64,000 bases of DNA from Pseudomonadales bacterium (GTDB lineage: Bacteria; Pseudomonadota; Gammaproteobacteria; Pseudomonadales; IMCC2047): contig JACKNY010000001.1 in assembly GCA_024234615.1 (NCBI GenBank), forward strand, positions 1,516,501 to 1,580,500. The letters run 5' to 3'. Positions 44,858-54,516 of this stretch are shown one piece after another. The notes below the pieces were generated by a model, which saw only the letters and a program-made list of their open reading frames with translations, ran no database searches and was not told the DNA's origin. A program made the translations under genes and the position numbers. Positions within the stretch are counted from its first letter, which is position 1. Every line of letters starts with the position of its first letter.

Positions 44858-45583
44858 TTAATCAGATAACCCTTGATACTTATCTAGCCAAATACAGACA
44901 TCACTCGCTTTTTTTATACGAAGTAGCTGCTCGTTGTGGGCAGTTATTTCCTCTTGATTTGCAAATAGGATTTTAAGCGGTTTTCGATCTGGGCTAATGG
45001 CCTGTATGGCAAGGCTTTCTTGGTTATTGCTGGCTTCTTCTTTGCCGCCCAAACTTAACGCAGTTTGACCACCTGTCATGGCCAGATAAACGTCCGCTAA
45101 TATTTCGGCATCTAATAGCGCCCCATGTAAATCCCGTTGTGAGTTGTCTACAGCATAGCGCTTGCACAAAGCATCTAGGTTATTCTTTTGCCCAGGATGT
45201 TTTTTCCGTGCCGTCACCAGAGTGTCGATCACAGAGCAAATTTTGCGGGTACCCGGATATTGCTTAGAAACCAGCCGGAACTCGTTATCGATAAATGAAA
45301 TATCAAAAGGAGCGTTGTGAATGATTAACTCAGCACCGCGAATAAAATCGAGAAACTGCTCGGCAATATCGGCAAAGCTCGGTTTGTCAGCCAGGTACTC
45401 ACTGGTAATGCCATGTACTTCCATGGCGCCCGCATCAATATCTCGATGCGGGTTGATGTACTGATGGAAATGCCTGCCGGTTAAACGGCGATTAACCAGT
45501 TCCACACCGCCAATTTCAATAATGCGGTGACCCTGAGAGACCTCTAGTCCTGTCGTTTCCGTATCAAGAACAATCTGACGCAT
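44858..45583 (-). CDS. dnaQ: DNA polymerase III epsilon subunit (3'-5' exonuclease)
   Basis: A 241-residue proofreading exonuclease of the DEDDh type. ExoI is DTETTG at residues 7-12 (Asp7, Glu9), ExoII HNAPFDISFIDNEF near residues 96-109, and ExoIII HGALLDAEILADVY with the catalytic histidine near residue 152. The C-terminal tail that contacts the polymerase alpha subunit is present. It lies nine bases downstream of rnhA; the gloB/methyltransferase/rnhA/dnaQ order is conserved in gammaproteobacteria. Confidence 0.97.
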   Translation of the reverse strand: MRQIVLDTETTGLEVSQGHRIIEIGGVELVNRRLTGRHFHQYINPHRDIDAGAMEVHGITSEYLADKPSFADIAEQFLDFIRGAELIIHNAPFDISFIDNEFRLVSKQYPGTRKICSVIDTLVTARKKHPGQKNNLDALCKRYAVDNSQRDLHGALLDAEILADVYLAMTGGQTALSLGGKEEASNNQESLAIQAISPDRKPLKILFANQEEITAHNEQLLRIKKASDVCIWLDKYQGLSD

Positions 45584-45592
45584 AATACCCTT

Positions 45593-46045
45593 CTAGCTCT
45601 GGTGTTTTGCTAAATACTGCGCAACGCCTAGGTTGGCTAATTCATCCGCAATTTCATTCTCACGATGTCCACTATGCCCTTTAACCCAACACCACTCAAT
45701 ATCATGCTGAGTGACTTCCTTGTCCAATTGTCGCCACAAGTCTTCATTTTTCACGGGTTTTTTTGCTGCCGTTTTCCAGCCACGTTTTTTCCAGGCCTGT
45801 ATCCACTCAGTAATACCACTTTTTACATAGACAGAATCAGTGGTAATGACAACACCACAGGAACGTTTTAGGCTTCGCAGACCCTCGATAACGGCCATCA
45901 ACTCCATGCGATTATTGGTGGTGTTGGCGGCGCCGCCATGAAGCGTTTTTTCCTTATTTTTATATCTCAATAGCACGCCCCAACCGCCAGGCCCCGGGTT
46001 TCCTTTACAGGCTCCATCGGTAAACATTTCGACTTTTTCAGTCAC
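45593..46045 (-). CDS. rnhA: Ribonuclease HI
   Basis: A 150-residue RNase HI that removes RNA from RNA-DNA hybrids. Active-site acids are seen in MFTDGACKGNPGPGG, the glutamate in RMELMAVIEGL, TTDSVYVKSGI and the late aspartate in ENEIADELAN, with HSGHREN before it. The start is GTG and overlaps the end of the methyltransferase gene by eight bases (GTGACTGA). Confidence 0.97.
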   Translation of the reverse strand: MTEKVEMFTDGACKGNPGPGGWGVLLRYKNKEKTLHGGAANTTNNRMELMAVIEGLRSLKRSCGVVITTDSVYVKSGITEWIQAWKKRGWKTAAKKPVKNEDLWRQLDKEVTQHDIEWCWVKGHSGHRENEIADELANLGVAQYLAKHQS

Positions 46046-46811
46046 TAAATCGGCTACTCCGGGTTGTTGGTTCGGTTACTGGGAAAGGGATAATTCGACG
46101 CCTAGTCTTTATGCTTCTTAACGGAGTCACGCCCAAAATTTGCTTGCGCGCCACCATGACATAAAATCCGCCAAAAAAGCAATTGTATTTTTGCCCGGCT
46201 TGCTCAAGCCAATCACAACTGGCCATAAATTGCTCGTTGCTAGCTGGGAACTTAAAGAAACCAAACTGGGTATTTTGAAGGTTAAAATCCAGTAATCGCA
46301 TCCAGTCGGAAATTCTTCCGTAGGAAAGATAATTCCCGTTCCAGGGTGCTTTCCTTGCTAGTGCAAAAGCTTTTTTAAGCGCCCATAGGCTCCAGGGATT
46401 AAACCCGACAACAAACAAGTATCCGCCAGCAGACAATACACGCTGAGCTTCTCTGAGCACTTGGTGCGGGTTGTTTGAAAACTCTAAGACATGGTGCAAT
46501 ATCAAAACATCTACGTGTTCATTTGCTATGGCCAAATACTCTGGCTCCGAAATAAGAGCATGCCCCAGTCCTTGGACCGGGTAGCTAAAGTGTAAAATGG
46601 CTTTATTGGCGATAGGAGAATTTTGATGCAACGACGGTGATCCAGCAATGCTAATTTGAAGTAGTTGATGGCCGAATGTTCGTTCCATCAGAGGATCGAT
46701 AATCGCCTGTTCAAGGGCTGCCAAGTGATGCGCGATATTAGACGCTTCCCATTTTCTCCATTCATGCTGACTTTGAATAATCGAGGGTGTTTTTTTTGAA
46801 AACAATCCCAT
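46038..46811 (-). CDS. SAM-dependent methyltransferase, YafS-like
   Basis: A 257-residue class I methyltransferase from the ATG at 46811, chosen because AGAGGA lies upstream and MGLFSKK is a more normal start; an ATG 19 codons upstream is also open. The methyltransferase-11 core is visible: EHVDVLILHHVLEFSNNPHQ, VLREAQRVLSAGGYLFVVGFNPWS. Glycine-rich motif I is weak, as is usual for this family. The position between gloB and rnhA is the same as E. coli yafS. The substrate is unknown. Confidence 0.88.
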   Translation of the reverse strand: MGLFSKKTPSIIQSQHEWRKWEASNIAHHLAALEQAIIDPLMERTFGHQLLQISIAGSPSLHQNSPIANKAILHFSYPVQGLGHALISEPEYLAIANEHVDVLILHHVLEFSNNPHQVLREAQRVLSAGGYLFVVGFNPWSLWALKKAFALARKAPWNGNYLSYGRISDWMRLLDFNLQNTQFGFFKFPASNEQFMASCDWLEQAGQKYNCFFGGFYVMVARKQILGVTPLRSIKTRRRIIPFPVTEPTTRSSRFSD

Positions 46812-46943
46812 AACGAGAGCTTTTCCTCTGGTTAAAAAGAAGCAAGGCTTGAATGACAATGCTGTCATTCATCGGCTTAACCTAGCCGTATAAGTGTCAC
46901 TTGGTTTATTATAGCCCTTTCGTTGTTAGAGTGAGAGATACAA

Positions 46944-47732
46944 ATGTTGTCGATTGTCCCAATACCTGCCTTTAGCGATAACTATATTTGGCTGATTACC
47001 AGCTCAGCGCATGCGTCCCGGCGTGCCTTTGTCGTTGATCCCGGTGACGCTGACCCGGTAATCGGGTATTTGGAAGAGCATCAATTAACCCTGGCGGGCA
47101 TTCTCCTCACCCATCATCATCCCGACCATGTAGGTGGCGTGGAAAAATTATTGGACTATGCAGGTATGGGGGTTTCAGTGATCGGGCCTGATAACGATAA
47201 AATTCCATATATCTCACGATACGTAAAAGAAGGAGACCGTCTGGAAGTCTTGGGTGTTGGTTTTGACGTCATTGAGGTACCCGGACACACTCTTGACCAT
47301 ATTGCCTTCTATACAGATCAAACGCCCGCTCCCTCTCTATTTTGTGGTGACACATTATTCGTTGCGGGATGTGGCAGAATATTTGAAGGAACTGCGGCTC
47401 AAATGTACGAATCCTTGAGTAAATTAGCGAGCCTTCCTGGCAATACCGTCTTTTACTGCGCACATGAGTATAGTCTGTCGAACTTACGTTTTGCACAGGT
47501 GGTTGAGCCCGAGCGTGAAGCACTCGAGAGCTATGTTGCTGAATGTGAAGAGCTGCGCCGCCAGAATACTCCGACACTGCCATCAACCATCGCCAAGGAG
47601 CTTGACATCAATCCCTTTTTAAGAAGTAAGCAGGCAAGCGTGAAAGCGGCAGCGGAAGCATATTCTGGAGAGCAGTTAGACGACCCAGTCGAGGTGTTTC
47701 GAGTAACAAGAGAATGGAAAGATAATTTTTAA
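46944..47732 (+). CDS. gloB: Hydroxyacylglutathione hydrolase (glyoxalase II)
   Basis: A 262-residue metallo-beta-lactamase-fold enzyme that hydrolyses S-lactoylglutathione, the second step of methylglyoxal detoxification. The binuclear metal site THHHPDHVGG lies near residues 56-65. It is followed by PGHTLDH, FCGDTLFVAGCGRIFEGT and YCAHEYSLSNLRFA, and the glutathione-binding C-terminus NPFLR is present. The start is preceded by GAGAG. It is divergent from the methyltransferase/rnhA/dnaQ genes and followed by mltD, as in E. coli. Confidence 0.96.
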   Translation: MLSIVPIPAFSDNYIWLITSSAHASRRAFVVDPGDADPVIGYLEEHQLTLAGILLTHHHPDHVGGVEKLLDYAGMGVSVIGPDNDKIPYISRYVKEGDRLEVLGVGFDVIEVPGHTLDHIAFYTDQTPAPSLFCGDTLFVAGCGRIFEGTAAQMYESLSKLASLPGNTVFYCAHEYSLSNLRFAQVVEPEREALESYVAECEELRRQNTPTLPSTIAKELDINPFLRSKQASVKAAAEAYSGEQLDDPVEVFRVTREWKDNF

Positions 47733-47880
47733 CGGCTATATTAGAGTAATGTACTTTACTTCGATAATCGGCTGATTTGTGCAGCAACCTACTCTGTTAG
47801 CTGAAAAGGCTCACTTCTATCTCTCTTGAACTTTGGTTGATAAACATGCCTATTAAAAAAATAAATAAAGATAAAACAAG

Positions 47881-49527
47881 ATGTTAAAAGCACTTTTTAA
47901 CCTAAAAACTGTATATTTTAATCTACTGGTAAGCCTGCTGCTTATTGGCTGTAGCATTCCTAATACGCAGAAGGAACAACACATAGTCGGCAATGCCATA
48001 CAAACCCCTAATGCCGAATCATCCCAATTGGCGACGGCTGAGGTGGTTACTGTACCTGAGCTGATTTTCTTTGATATTCCTCAATACACTAAAAAGCCAG
48101 TCCCTATCATTGATTTATGGGCCAGGATGCGCTCAGGTTTTACCCTGGACATTGATATTCATAACAAACGTATTCGGGCTCAGCGTAATTGGTATGCTAA
48201 TAATCAGCGGTACATCGAGCGTGTCACGAACCGGGCAAATAGATATCTTTACCATGTGATTGATGCGATCGAAGAGCGTGGAATGCCTTTGGAATTGGCG
48301 TTGCTCCCGGTAGTGGAAAGCGCGTACGACCCGTTCGCCTATTCACATGGACGGGCATCCGGTATGTGGCAATTTATTCCCGCAACCGGCAAGCGCTTTA
48401 ATTTACCACAAAACTGGTGGTACGACGGGCGACGTGATGTGGTGGCTTCGACCACTGCGGCTTTAGATTATCTGTCTTACCTCCATGAGCGCTTTGATGG
48501 CGATTGGTTGTTAGCCTTAGCCGCCTATAATTCGGGCGGCGGCAACGTCAGGAATGCAATTAAAAAGAACCTGAAAAACAATAAACCCACAGACTTTTGG
48601 TCGCTCGATTTACCCCAAGAAACACGAGATTATGTGCCTAAATTAATTGCGCTAGCGCAGTTAATCGCTGACCCAGAATCCTATGGCATTAGTTTAACTC
48701 CCCTGCCTAACCTGCCATATTTTGCACAAGTTGAGATTGGCTCACAGATTGATTTGGCGCAGGCTGCCGAGTTGGCTAATATTCATTTGGATGAGTTATA
48801 TTTACTCAATCCAGGCTACAATCAGTGGGCAACATCGCCCGATGGTCCTCATCGACTTAATGTGCCGATGTCAAATGCAGTTGAGTTTCAAGTTAACTTA
48901 GCAAAGTTGCCACCCGAGAAACGGGTCAGTTGGATACGCTACCAAATTAAAAGTGGTGATACTCTTAGCACTATTGCACAACATCACCGGACAACAACCA
49001 AGACCCTGAGTCAGATTAACCAGCTAAAAAACAATCATATCCGCGCAGGAAATGTTCTATTTATTCCGGTTGCGAGTAAAGGCTCTGAACATTATGCGCT
49101 AAGTGCAGCTCAGCGATTATTGGCAAAGCAAGAGCGCCCGGCTGCTCGTGGCAAAACCAAGCAGGTACATACTGTCCGAGCGGGTGATAGTTTTTGGGAC
49201 CTATCCCGAAAATATGGTGCGGGAATGCGTGAAATAGCTCGCTGGAATGGTATGGGAACCACCGACAAACTGCGTGTCGGGCAAAAGCTGGTGATTTGGC
49301 AGAAGCCGCAGCTGACAGCCTCTAGTGCCTCCCCCGCCGCTGATCGCGAAATTATCCGTCAGGTAGGTTATCGCGTGAGACAGGGCGACTCATTGGCTCG
49401 CATAGCACAGAAATTCAATGTGAGTATTGCTAGCATCGAATCCTGGAATGGCATTAGTCGCCATAAATATTTACAACCTGGGCAATCGTTAAAGCTTTAT
49501 GTCGATATTACCCGCGCGAGTCTCTGA
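47881..49527 (+). CDS. mltD: Membrane-bound lytic murein transglycosylase D with three LysM repeats
   Basis: A 548-residue lipoprotein that cleaves peptidoglycan glycan strands. The lipobox LLLIGC ends at about residue 24. The SLT domain holds the catalytic glutamate in LLPVVESAYDPFAYSHGRAS and the motif LALAAYNSGGGNV. Three LysM peptidoglycan-binding repeats follow near residues 358-400, 421-465 and 495-540 (IKSGDTLSTIAQ, VRAGDSFWDLSRKYG, VRQGDSLARIAQKFN). It lies downstream of gloB in a conserved order. The upstream ribosome-binding site is weak. Confidence 0.95.
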   Translation: MLKALFNLKTVYFNLLVSLLLIGCSIPNTQKEQHIVGNAIQTPNAESSQLATAEVVTVPELIFFDIPQYTKKPVPIIDLWARMRSGFTLDIDIHNKRIRAQRNWYANNQRYIERVTNRANRYLYHVIDAIEERGMPLELALLPVVESAYDPFAYSHGRASGMWQFIPATGKRFNLPQNWWYDGRRDVVASTTAALDYLSYLHERFDGDWLLALAAYNSGGGNVRNAIKKNLKNNKPTDFWSLDLPQETRDYVPKLIALAQLIADPESYGISLTPLPNLPYFAQVEIGSQIDLAQAAELANIHLDELYLLNPGYNQWATSPDGPHRLNVPMSNAVEFQVNLAKLPPEKRVSWIRYQIKSGDTLSTIAQHHRTTTKTLSQINQLKNNHIRAGNVLFIPVASKGSEHYALSAAQRLLAKQERPAARGKTKQVHTVRAGDSFWDLSRKYGAGMREIARWNGMGTTDKLRVGQKLVIWQKPQLTASSASPAADREIIRQVGYRVRQGDSLARIAQKFNVSIASIESWNGISRHKYLQPGQSLKLYVDITRASL

Positions 49528-49564
49528 GGGATATTCCTTAGCCTTTTAGCTTTGTTCTATGGAC

Positions 49565-50743
49565 TTATTTACTCAGGTACTTCATCCCCGCTTCGAGCCC
49601 CTCTATGTTGAGTGGGTACATATGCCCGCCTACCAGTCGATCAACTATTTTGATTGACTGGCTATAATCCCAACTTTCACGTGGCTTCGGATTCAGCCAA
49701 ATCACTTTATCGAAGGTTTCTTTAAAGCGTTTCATCCAGACATTCCCTGCCTCATCGTTCCAGTGCTCAACACTACCTCCCGGAGAACTTATCTCATAGG
49801 GGGACATACTGGCATCGCCGACAAAGATGACACGATAATCACTGCCGTACTTATGCAGGATATCCCAGGTTGGTGTTTTTTCTGACCAGCGTCGCTCGTT
49901 GTTTTGCCAAAGAGATTCGTACACCATGTTATGGAAATAATAGTATTCCAGGTGTTTGAACTCAGTGCGCGAAGCGGAAAATAACTCCTCACAACGTTTA
50001 ACATGTGGATCCATGGAGCCGCCGATATCCATGAACAATAGAACCTTAACCGCGTTATGCCGTTCAGGCACCATCTTGATATCGAGATATCCGGCATTTT
50101 TCGCGGTCGAACGTATGGTGTCATCCATGTCTAGCTGATCCTGCGCTCCTGTGCGCGCAAAATGTCGGAGCCGACGCAAAGCTACTTTGATATTGCGTGT
50201 ACCTAATTCTACCGAGTCATCCAGATTTTTGTAGTCGCGTCTATCCCACACTTTAAGCGCGCTAAAATTACGGTTACCGTCTTGTCCGATACGTATCCCT
50301 TCCGGCTTATAGCCCTCGGCGCCAAAAGGCGAAGTGCCACCAGTACCAATCCACTTGCTACCGCCCTGATGCCTTTCTTTCTGTTCCGCTAGCCGCTTTC
50401 TAAACTCCTCCAAAAGTTTTTCAAGACCGCCGATAGATTTAATCTTCGCCTTGTCTTCCTCGGAAAGCGAGGAAATAAAAGCATCGCGAACCCAATCTTC
50501 CGGAATAATTGCTGCCAGCAAGTCCTCAAACTCGGCAAGACCATTAAAGTATCGACCAAAAGCCTTATCAAAACGGTCAAAATATTTTTCATCTTTGACC
50601 AGAATTGTCCGGCTGAGGTAGTAAAACGCATCGATATCAACAAAGGCCATATCCTGCTCTAGGGCCGCCAATAAATCCAACAGCTCTCTTAGTGTTGTGG
50701 GCACCTTAGCTGCTCGCAGTTCCTGAAAAAAACCTATTAACAT
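49565..50743 (-). CDS. VWA-containing CoxE-like protein, partner of the second MoxR
   Basis: A 392-residue protein without membrane spans or signal peptide. The N-terminal half (FFQELRAAKVPTTLRELLDL, then a helical acidic region) matches the VWA/CoxE-like family that is paired with a MoxR gene. The C-terminal VWA-like domain begins LLFMDIGGSMDPHV; glycine replaces the first serine of the usual DxSxS metal site, which I recall as common in this family. It lies 17 bases after the MoxR stop codon. Function is unknown. Confidence 0.88.
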   Translation of the reverse strand: MLIGFFQELRAAKVPTTLRELLDLLAALEQDMAFVDIDAFYYLSRTILVKDEKYFDRFDKAFGRYFNGLAEFEDLLAAIIPEDWVRDAFISSLSEEDKAKIKSIGGLEKLLEEFRKRLAEQKERHQGGSKWIGTGGTSPFGAEGYKPEGIRIGQDGNRNFSALKVWDRRDYKNLDDSVELGTRNIKVALRRLRHFARTGAQDQLDMDDTIRSTAKNAGYLDIKMVPERHNAVKVLLFMDIGGSMDPHVKRCEELFSASRTEFKHLEYYYFHNMVYESLWQNNERRWSEKTPTWDILHKYGSDYRVIFVGDASMSPYEISSPGGSVEHWNDEAGNVWMKRFKETFDKVIWLNPKPRESWDYSQSIKIVDRLVGGHMYPLNIEGLEAGMKYLSK

Positions 50744-50760
50744 GGCCTGATCCGTTTCAG

Positions 50761-51603
50761 TTAAGCTTCACGACGGTTCATAAAGGCCAAGCGCTCCAAT
50801 AGATGAACATCTTGCTCATTTTTTAACAAAGCGCCGTAGAGCGGCGGAATCGCATTTTTACTATTTTTATCGTGCAGTATGTCTTCGGGAATATCATCGG
50901 CCATGAGTAGTTTGAGCCAATCGATAAGTTCTGAGGTGGAAGGTTTTTTCTTTAGTCCCGGTACGTCGCGCACTTCGAAAAAAGTTTCCAATGCGCGAGT
51001 GACTAGTTTTTGGTTGATTTTCGGAAAATGCACGTCGACAATTTCCTTCATCGTAGCCGCGTCAGGAAATTTAATATAGTGGAAAAAACAACGGCGTAAA
51101 AATGCATCGGGCAATTCTTTCTCGTTGTTACTGGTGATTAGAATAATTGGCCGATGTTTAGCTTTGATGGTTTTTTGCGTCTCGTAGACATGAAATTCCA
51201 TGCGATCAAGCTCCAATAGCAGGTCATTAGGAAATTCGATATCTGCCTTATCGATTTCGTCAATCAGCAGTACGGTCGGCTGGTCGGCTTCAAAAGCGTC
51301 CCACAACTTGCCTTTGACAATGTAGTTGGCGATGTCATGTACTTTTTCATCACCTAACTGTGAGTCCCGCAAACGAGAAACCGCATCGTATTCGTACAAG
51401 CCCTGTTGTGCCTTGGTAGTGGATTTGATATGCCATTGGATGAGGTTAAGCCCTAACGATTTCGCCACTTGCTCGGCTAGCATGGTTTTGCCAGTGCCTG
51501 GTTCGCCTTTAATCAGCAGAGGTCTCTGGAGGTTAATTGCGGCATTTACTGCCATGGTAAGGTCGTCAGTGGTGACGTATTCGTCGGTGCCATTAAATCT
51601 CAT
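50761..51603 (-). CDS. MoxR-family AAA+ ATPase (second copy, different subfamily)
   Basis: A 281-residue AAA+ ATPase. I start it at MRFNGTDEYVTTDDL because homologues begin this way; an ATG 26 codons upstream is open but gives a non-conserved extension. Walker A is GEPGTGKTM (near residues 32-40), Walker B LLIDEIDKAD, sensor 1 LITSNNEKELPDAFLRR. It is clearly distinct from the MoxR at 3354 and pairs with the VWA protein immediately downstream. The client is unknown. Confidence 0.92.
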   Translation of the reverse strand: MRFNGTDEYVTTDDLTMAVNAAINLQRPLLIKGEPGTGKTMLAEQVAKSLGLNLIQWHIKSTTKAQQGLYEYDAVSRLRDSQLGDEKVHDIANYIVKGKLWDAFEADQPTVLLIDEIDKADIEFPNDLLLELDRMEFHVYETQKTIKAKHRPIILITSNNEKELPDAFLRRCFFHYIKFPDAATMKEIVDVHFPKINQKLVTRALETFFEVRDVPGLKKKPSTSELIDWLKLLMADDIPEDILHDKNSKNAIPPLYGALLKNEQDVHLLERLAFMNRREA

Positions 51604-51718
51604 AATTAAATCCGAAAATAAATTGTTGTGCAGAGGTCTGCCCACTACCGCTAGGCAAGCGCTAACTGGCTGGGTTTCCACTTGAGTAATATCTAGAGTA
51701 ACGTGGCAGCGAGTTTAG

Positions 51719-51815
51719 GTAAAGTGCGCTGTTGCTAAGCCTTGATTAAGAACAATCATTTTGCTGGCGAAGGATATTTTGTATGCAGGCTTAGCCAAAA
51801 TTAGCAGCACTTTAC
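51719..51815. repeat. Nested inverted repeat, 97 bases, upstream of the second moxR
   Basis: Outer arms GTAAAGTGC (51719-51727) and GCACTTTAC (51807-51815), and inner arms GCTAAGCCT (51734-51742) and AGGCTTAGC (51787-51795), are each perfect nine-base complements. The spacers are 6 and 11 bases, and 44 bases sit in the middle. It lies between the stop of the TIGR03503-like gene and the start of moxR, both on the minus strand. It may be a folded leader, a terminator region or a decayed small mobile repeat. No target-site duplication is evident. Confidence 0.7.
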
Positions 51816-51831
51816 GCAGATAGAATTCTGT

Positions 51832-54063
51832 TTATGTGTCCTGCGAGTCCGACTTTTTTTCTGCTTCGTTGATAACATCATCATCGAACTCAAACTCAAT
51901 TTCGGCCTCACCGTGATTTACTCCAGCATTCTTAACCGGCGCTTCTATATTGCTTTTCGCATCCAGCTCGCTCCATTCCGGAGCAAGCTCGGTTCCTTCT
52001 ACGATTGCCTCGTCATTAAAATCTAGTTCGATTTCGATTTCGGAAGGACTACCATCATCCAAGGCCAAATCAAGATCATTAGCGTCAGGTGAATTGGCTG
52101 CAGGCTCCTTAGGCTCGCTCAATGCCGGAGCTTCGCTACGTTTTGATTTATCACCCAGATTAAGTTTAATTTCAATATCAGCGCTGTCTTTTTCTCTGGT
52201 ATCGCCCTCCTCGTCAAGAGCTGTTACCTGAGCGGGCTCAACAACGGGAATTTCAGGGTCGAGGATAGCGACTACTTCTGGGCTTGACAAAGTATCCTCA
52301 GCCTCGACAGATTTTGTTGTCTTGGCTTCCTGAGTCGAGAGTGCGAGAGGCTCTTTTTTACCATAGTTTTTGAAGAAAGACAGCCCAAGTAAAAGCAGGC
52401 CTAGACTTACGCTGGTTATCGCAACGATGATAAGGGTTAGCGGCTTTTCACCTTTCTCAAGTGTTTCAACATGAGGTTGAATCGGCGCCTTTTTGGTATT
52501 TTCGCCAATCGATTTATGAAAAGGGACAATGAGTTTGTTTTCTGTACTAATGTCTTTTCGAGAGGCTGTAATGACCAGTGGTTTTGGTTGAAAATGTAGC
52601 TGCCGTCCGCTTTGAGTCACACCTTTAAAATCCAGTTTTACTTGGTATTCTGTACTTTTACCATCATCCTTGATTAACAGTTCCCACTGATTGGCATCAT
52701 TAAGATTAACACTGCTCACCGTCCACTCACCCGTAGAGTCTGTAATGGTTGCGACAATGGTTGACTGATTCAGGTCAAGATCATCATCCATTGGCTCTAT
52801 GGTGACCAAGTATTCGTCGCTGTTCTCACCTTGCTGCTTGCTGATATGCATTGTTAGTAGGTCATGCACCTGAAATGGAAGTTCAAGTACACGTGTGTAA
52901 TTAAGCGCTTCAGCAACCACTTTGATTTTGTATAGGCCTGATTGATAAAAGCCGTTAATCTGACCAATATAGAGTCCGCTCGAGTCTGGTTGTGCTTCTA
53001 ACTCATAATTGAAAGATTCTCTTTCTGTTAGCTCAACACTAACGCGGGGATTACTCGAACCCTCCAATGTTTGCAAAGCCACACTCAGTTCGAGGTTTTG
53101 ACCAGCGAAGTAATCGTTCTGAAATTTATTCAGATTGATTAATGGCGTGCCTCGAATAAAGACTCTGTTTTCCTCATGAAAGCCATCAGAAAGCCGCCAG
53201 CGTCCTAATTCGGGGTTGGACACTTTAACTAGGACAAATTGTTTACCCTGTATCCATTGAACTTGGTTATTCGTAGCGGCATTGTGTTGATTAATATCAT
53301 TGCCGCTTGGTGATTGCAGGCTCATCGTCAGACCTTGCTCATGTCTTAGCAGTGCGATGAATTCGGTGACGCCGACGTCAATGGCAAATTGCTGATCTTG
53401 GATGGGCGTACTGTTGGACTGTTGTATCCGTTGCGCTAGCAACTCCAGAGCAGAATATATGTCATCGGCTTGGTTTAATATGATAGAAAAACCGCCAGTT
53501 TCTTTTGCCAGCGTGGTTAATAGACCCGTATCCGCCGTCTTGGAGAGTGCGATGGTGTGAATAAGGTACCCTGCTTCTCTCAGTTTTGGTATGAGCGTCT
53601 CCTTAATCCGACGACTTTCTCGTTCATTGCCCCCTGCTTCATCATCGGTAGATACCCCCCCCGCGCTAATCAGTAATATTGAGCGAGGTGCTTGATCCTC
53701 CAGTTTTATATCGTAACTGGCTTTGCGTAGTACTAAGCCAATATTGCGGTTCGCAGCAACTGGTCGAATCGATTGAATTTTGCTGATGGCATTGTCATGC
53801 CACGATGAGTCGATCCTTTGCTGCGGGACCAAATAGTTGACGTATTTTCCATAGGTCCAAATTCCGACCCGACTGTTTTCTGGTAGTTGGGTAACGAAGA
53901 GATGGAGCGCGTCGAGATATTGAGCACTAGGCTGGGCTGTTTTTACTTCTCGTGATATGTCGATAAGGATGCGCAGGTCAAGCGGTTCACTCTCTGCCAG
54001 TGCAAGCTGATTACCGCTGAGAAGTAAAATCGCTAAAAAAAATGATGGGAGTATCTGACGCAT
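51832..54063 (-). CDS. VWA-domain membrane protein, TIGR03503-like
   Basis: A 743-residue exported protein. A signal peptide (about residues 1-23, ending ALA) is followed by a VWA domain at about 28-215 starting LRILIDISREVK, which keeps the DxS of the metal site. Beta-rich, immunoglobulin-like regions lie in the middle. One membrane span lies at about 547-568 (LIIVAITSVSLGLLLLGLSFF). The last 170 residues are very acidic with repeated DLALDDG/EIELDFND/EIEFEFDDD motifs and would be cytoplasmic. The layout matches the uncharacterised TIGR03503 family. Two small membrane protein genes lie directly upstream. Confidence 0.85.
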   Translation of the reverse strand: MRQILPSFFLAILLLSGNQLALAESEPLDLRILIDISREVKTAQPSAQYLDALHLFVTQLPENSRVGIWTYGKYVNYLVPQQRIDSSWHDNAISKIQSIRPVAANRNIGLVLRKASYDIKLEDQAPRSILLISAGGVSTDDEAGGNERESRRIKETLIPKLREAGYLIHTIALSKTADTGLLTTLAKETGGFSIILNQADDIYSALELLAQRIQQSNSTPIQDQQFAIDVGVTEFIALLRHEQGLTMSLQSPSGNDINQHNAATNNQVQWIQGKQFVLVKVSNPELGRWRLSDGFHEENRVFIRGTPLINLNKFQNDYFAGQNLELSVALQTLEGSSNPRVSVELTERESFNYELEAQPDSSGLYIGQINGFYQSGLYKIKVVAEALNYTRVLELPFQVHDLLTMHISKQQGENSDEYLVTIEPMDDDLDLNQSTIVATITDSTGEWTVSSVNLNDANQWELLIKDDGKSTEYQVKLDFKGVTQSGRQLHFQPKPLVITASRKDISTENKLIVPFHKSIGENTKKAPIQPHVETLEKGEKPLTLIIVAITSVSLGLLLLGLSFFKNYGKKEPLALSTQEAKTTKSVEAEDTLSSPEVVAILDPEIPVVEPAQVTALDEEGDTREKDSADIEIKLNLGDKSKRSEAPALSEPKEPAANSPDANDLDLALDDGSPSEIEIELDFNDEAIVEGTELAPEWSELDAKSNIEAPVKNAGVNHGEAEIEFEFDDDVINEAEKKSDSQDT

Positions 54064-54127
54064 TTTGGTATTCGTGTGGGTATGTGAAAGAAGAAACAGT
54101 GGCCTGTTTTAACTGTTAGCGTTAGTT

Positions 54128-54508
54128 TTACTGATCCTGCACTGTAGCTGTGTCATCCATTGTCTTTGGCTGTTTAGAGTTTAGTCGGAATCGACGAACT
54201 ATCCAGTAACTGAGCGTGAGCAAGAATATAAATAACAAATACCCTAAGATAAGCGGAATCAGCACTCGCGAAGTATTATCGGCGCCATTAAATAGCAACT
54301 CATGCAGCAGTACGAAAATAGCAGGTGCAATTTCGGCCTGTTCCGGTTGGGCAAACCAAGGAGTAAATAGCAATATGATGAGTAGGCCTAACAAGGCATC
54401 ACGAATAAAAAACTGATTCAGTCTGCGCATCAATCGCCACCAAAGGTACAGTAGTCCAGATGCGGATAACAGGTAAAACAGCCATAGGTAGAAGTTGAAG
54501 GCGCTCAT
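54128..54508 (-). CDS. Small membrane protein of unknown function
   Basis: A 126-residue protein with three to four hydrophobic segments: about residues 5-24 (FYLWLFYLLSASGLLYLWW), 37-51 (ALLGLLIILLFTPWF), 62-70 and 85-106 (ILGYLLFIFLLTLSYWIV). A charged C-terminal tail follows. I do not recognise the family. It stands eight bases after the DUF4389 gene and 64 bases before the VWA membrane protein on the same strand, so the three probably act together at the inner membrane (inference). Confidence 0.75.
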   Translation of the reverse strand: MSAFNFYLWLFYLLSASGLLYLWWRLMRRLNQFFIRDALLGLLIILLFTPWFAQPEQAEIAPAIFVLLHELLFNGADNTSRVLIPLILGYLLFIFLLTLSYWIVRRFRLNSKQPKTMDDTATVQDQ

Positions 54509-54516
54509 TGAGAAAG

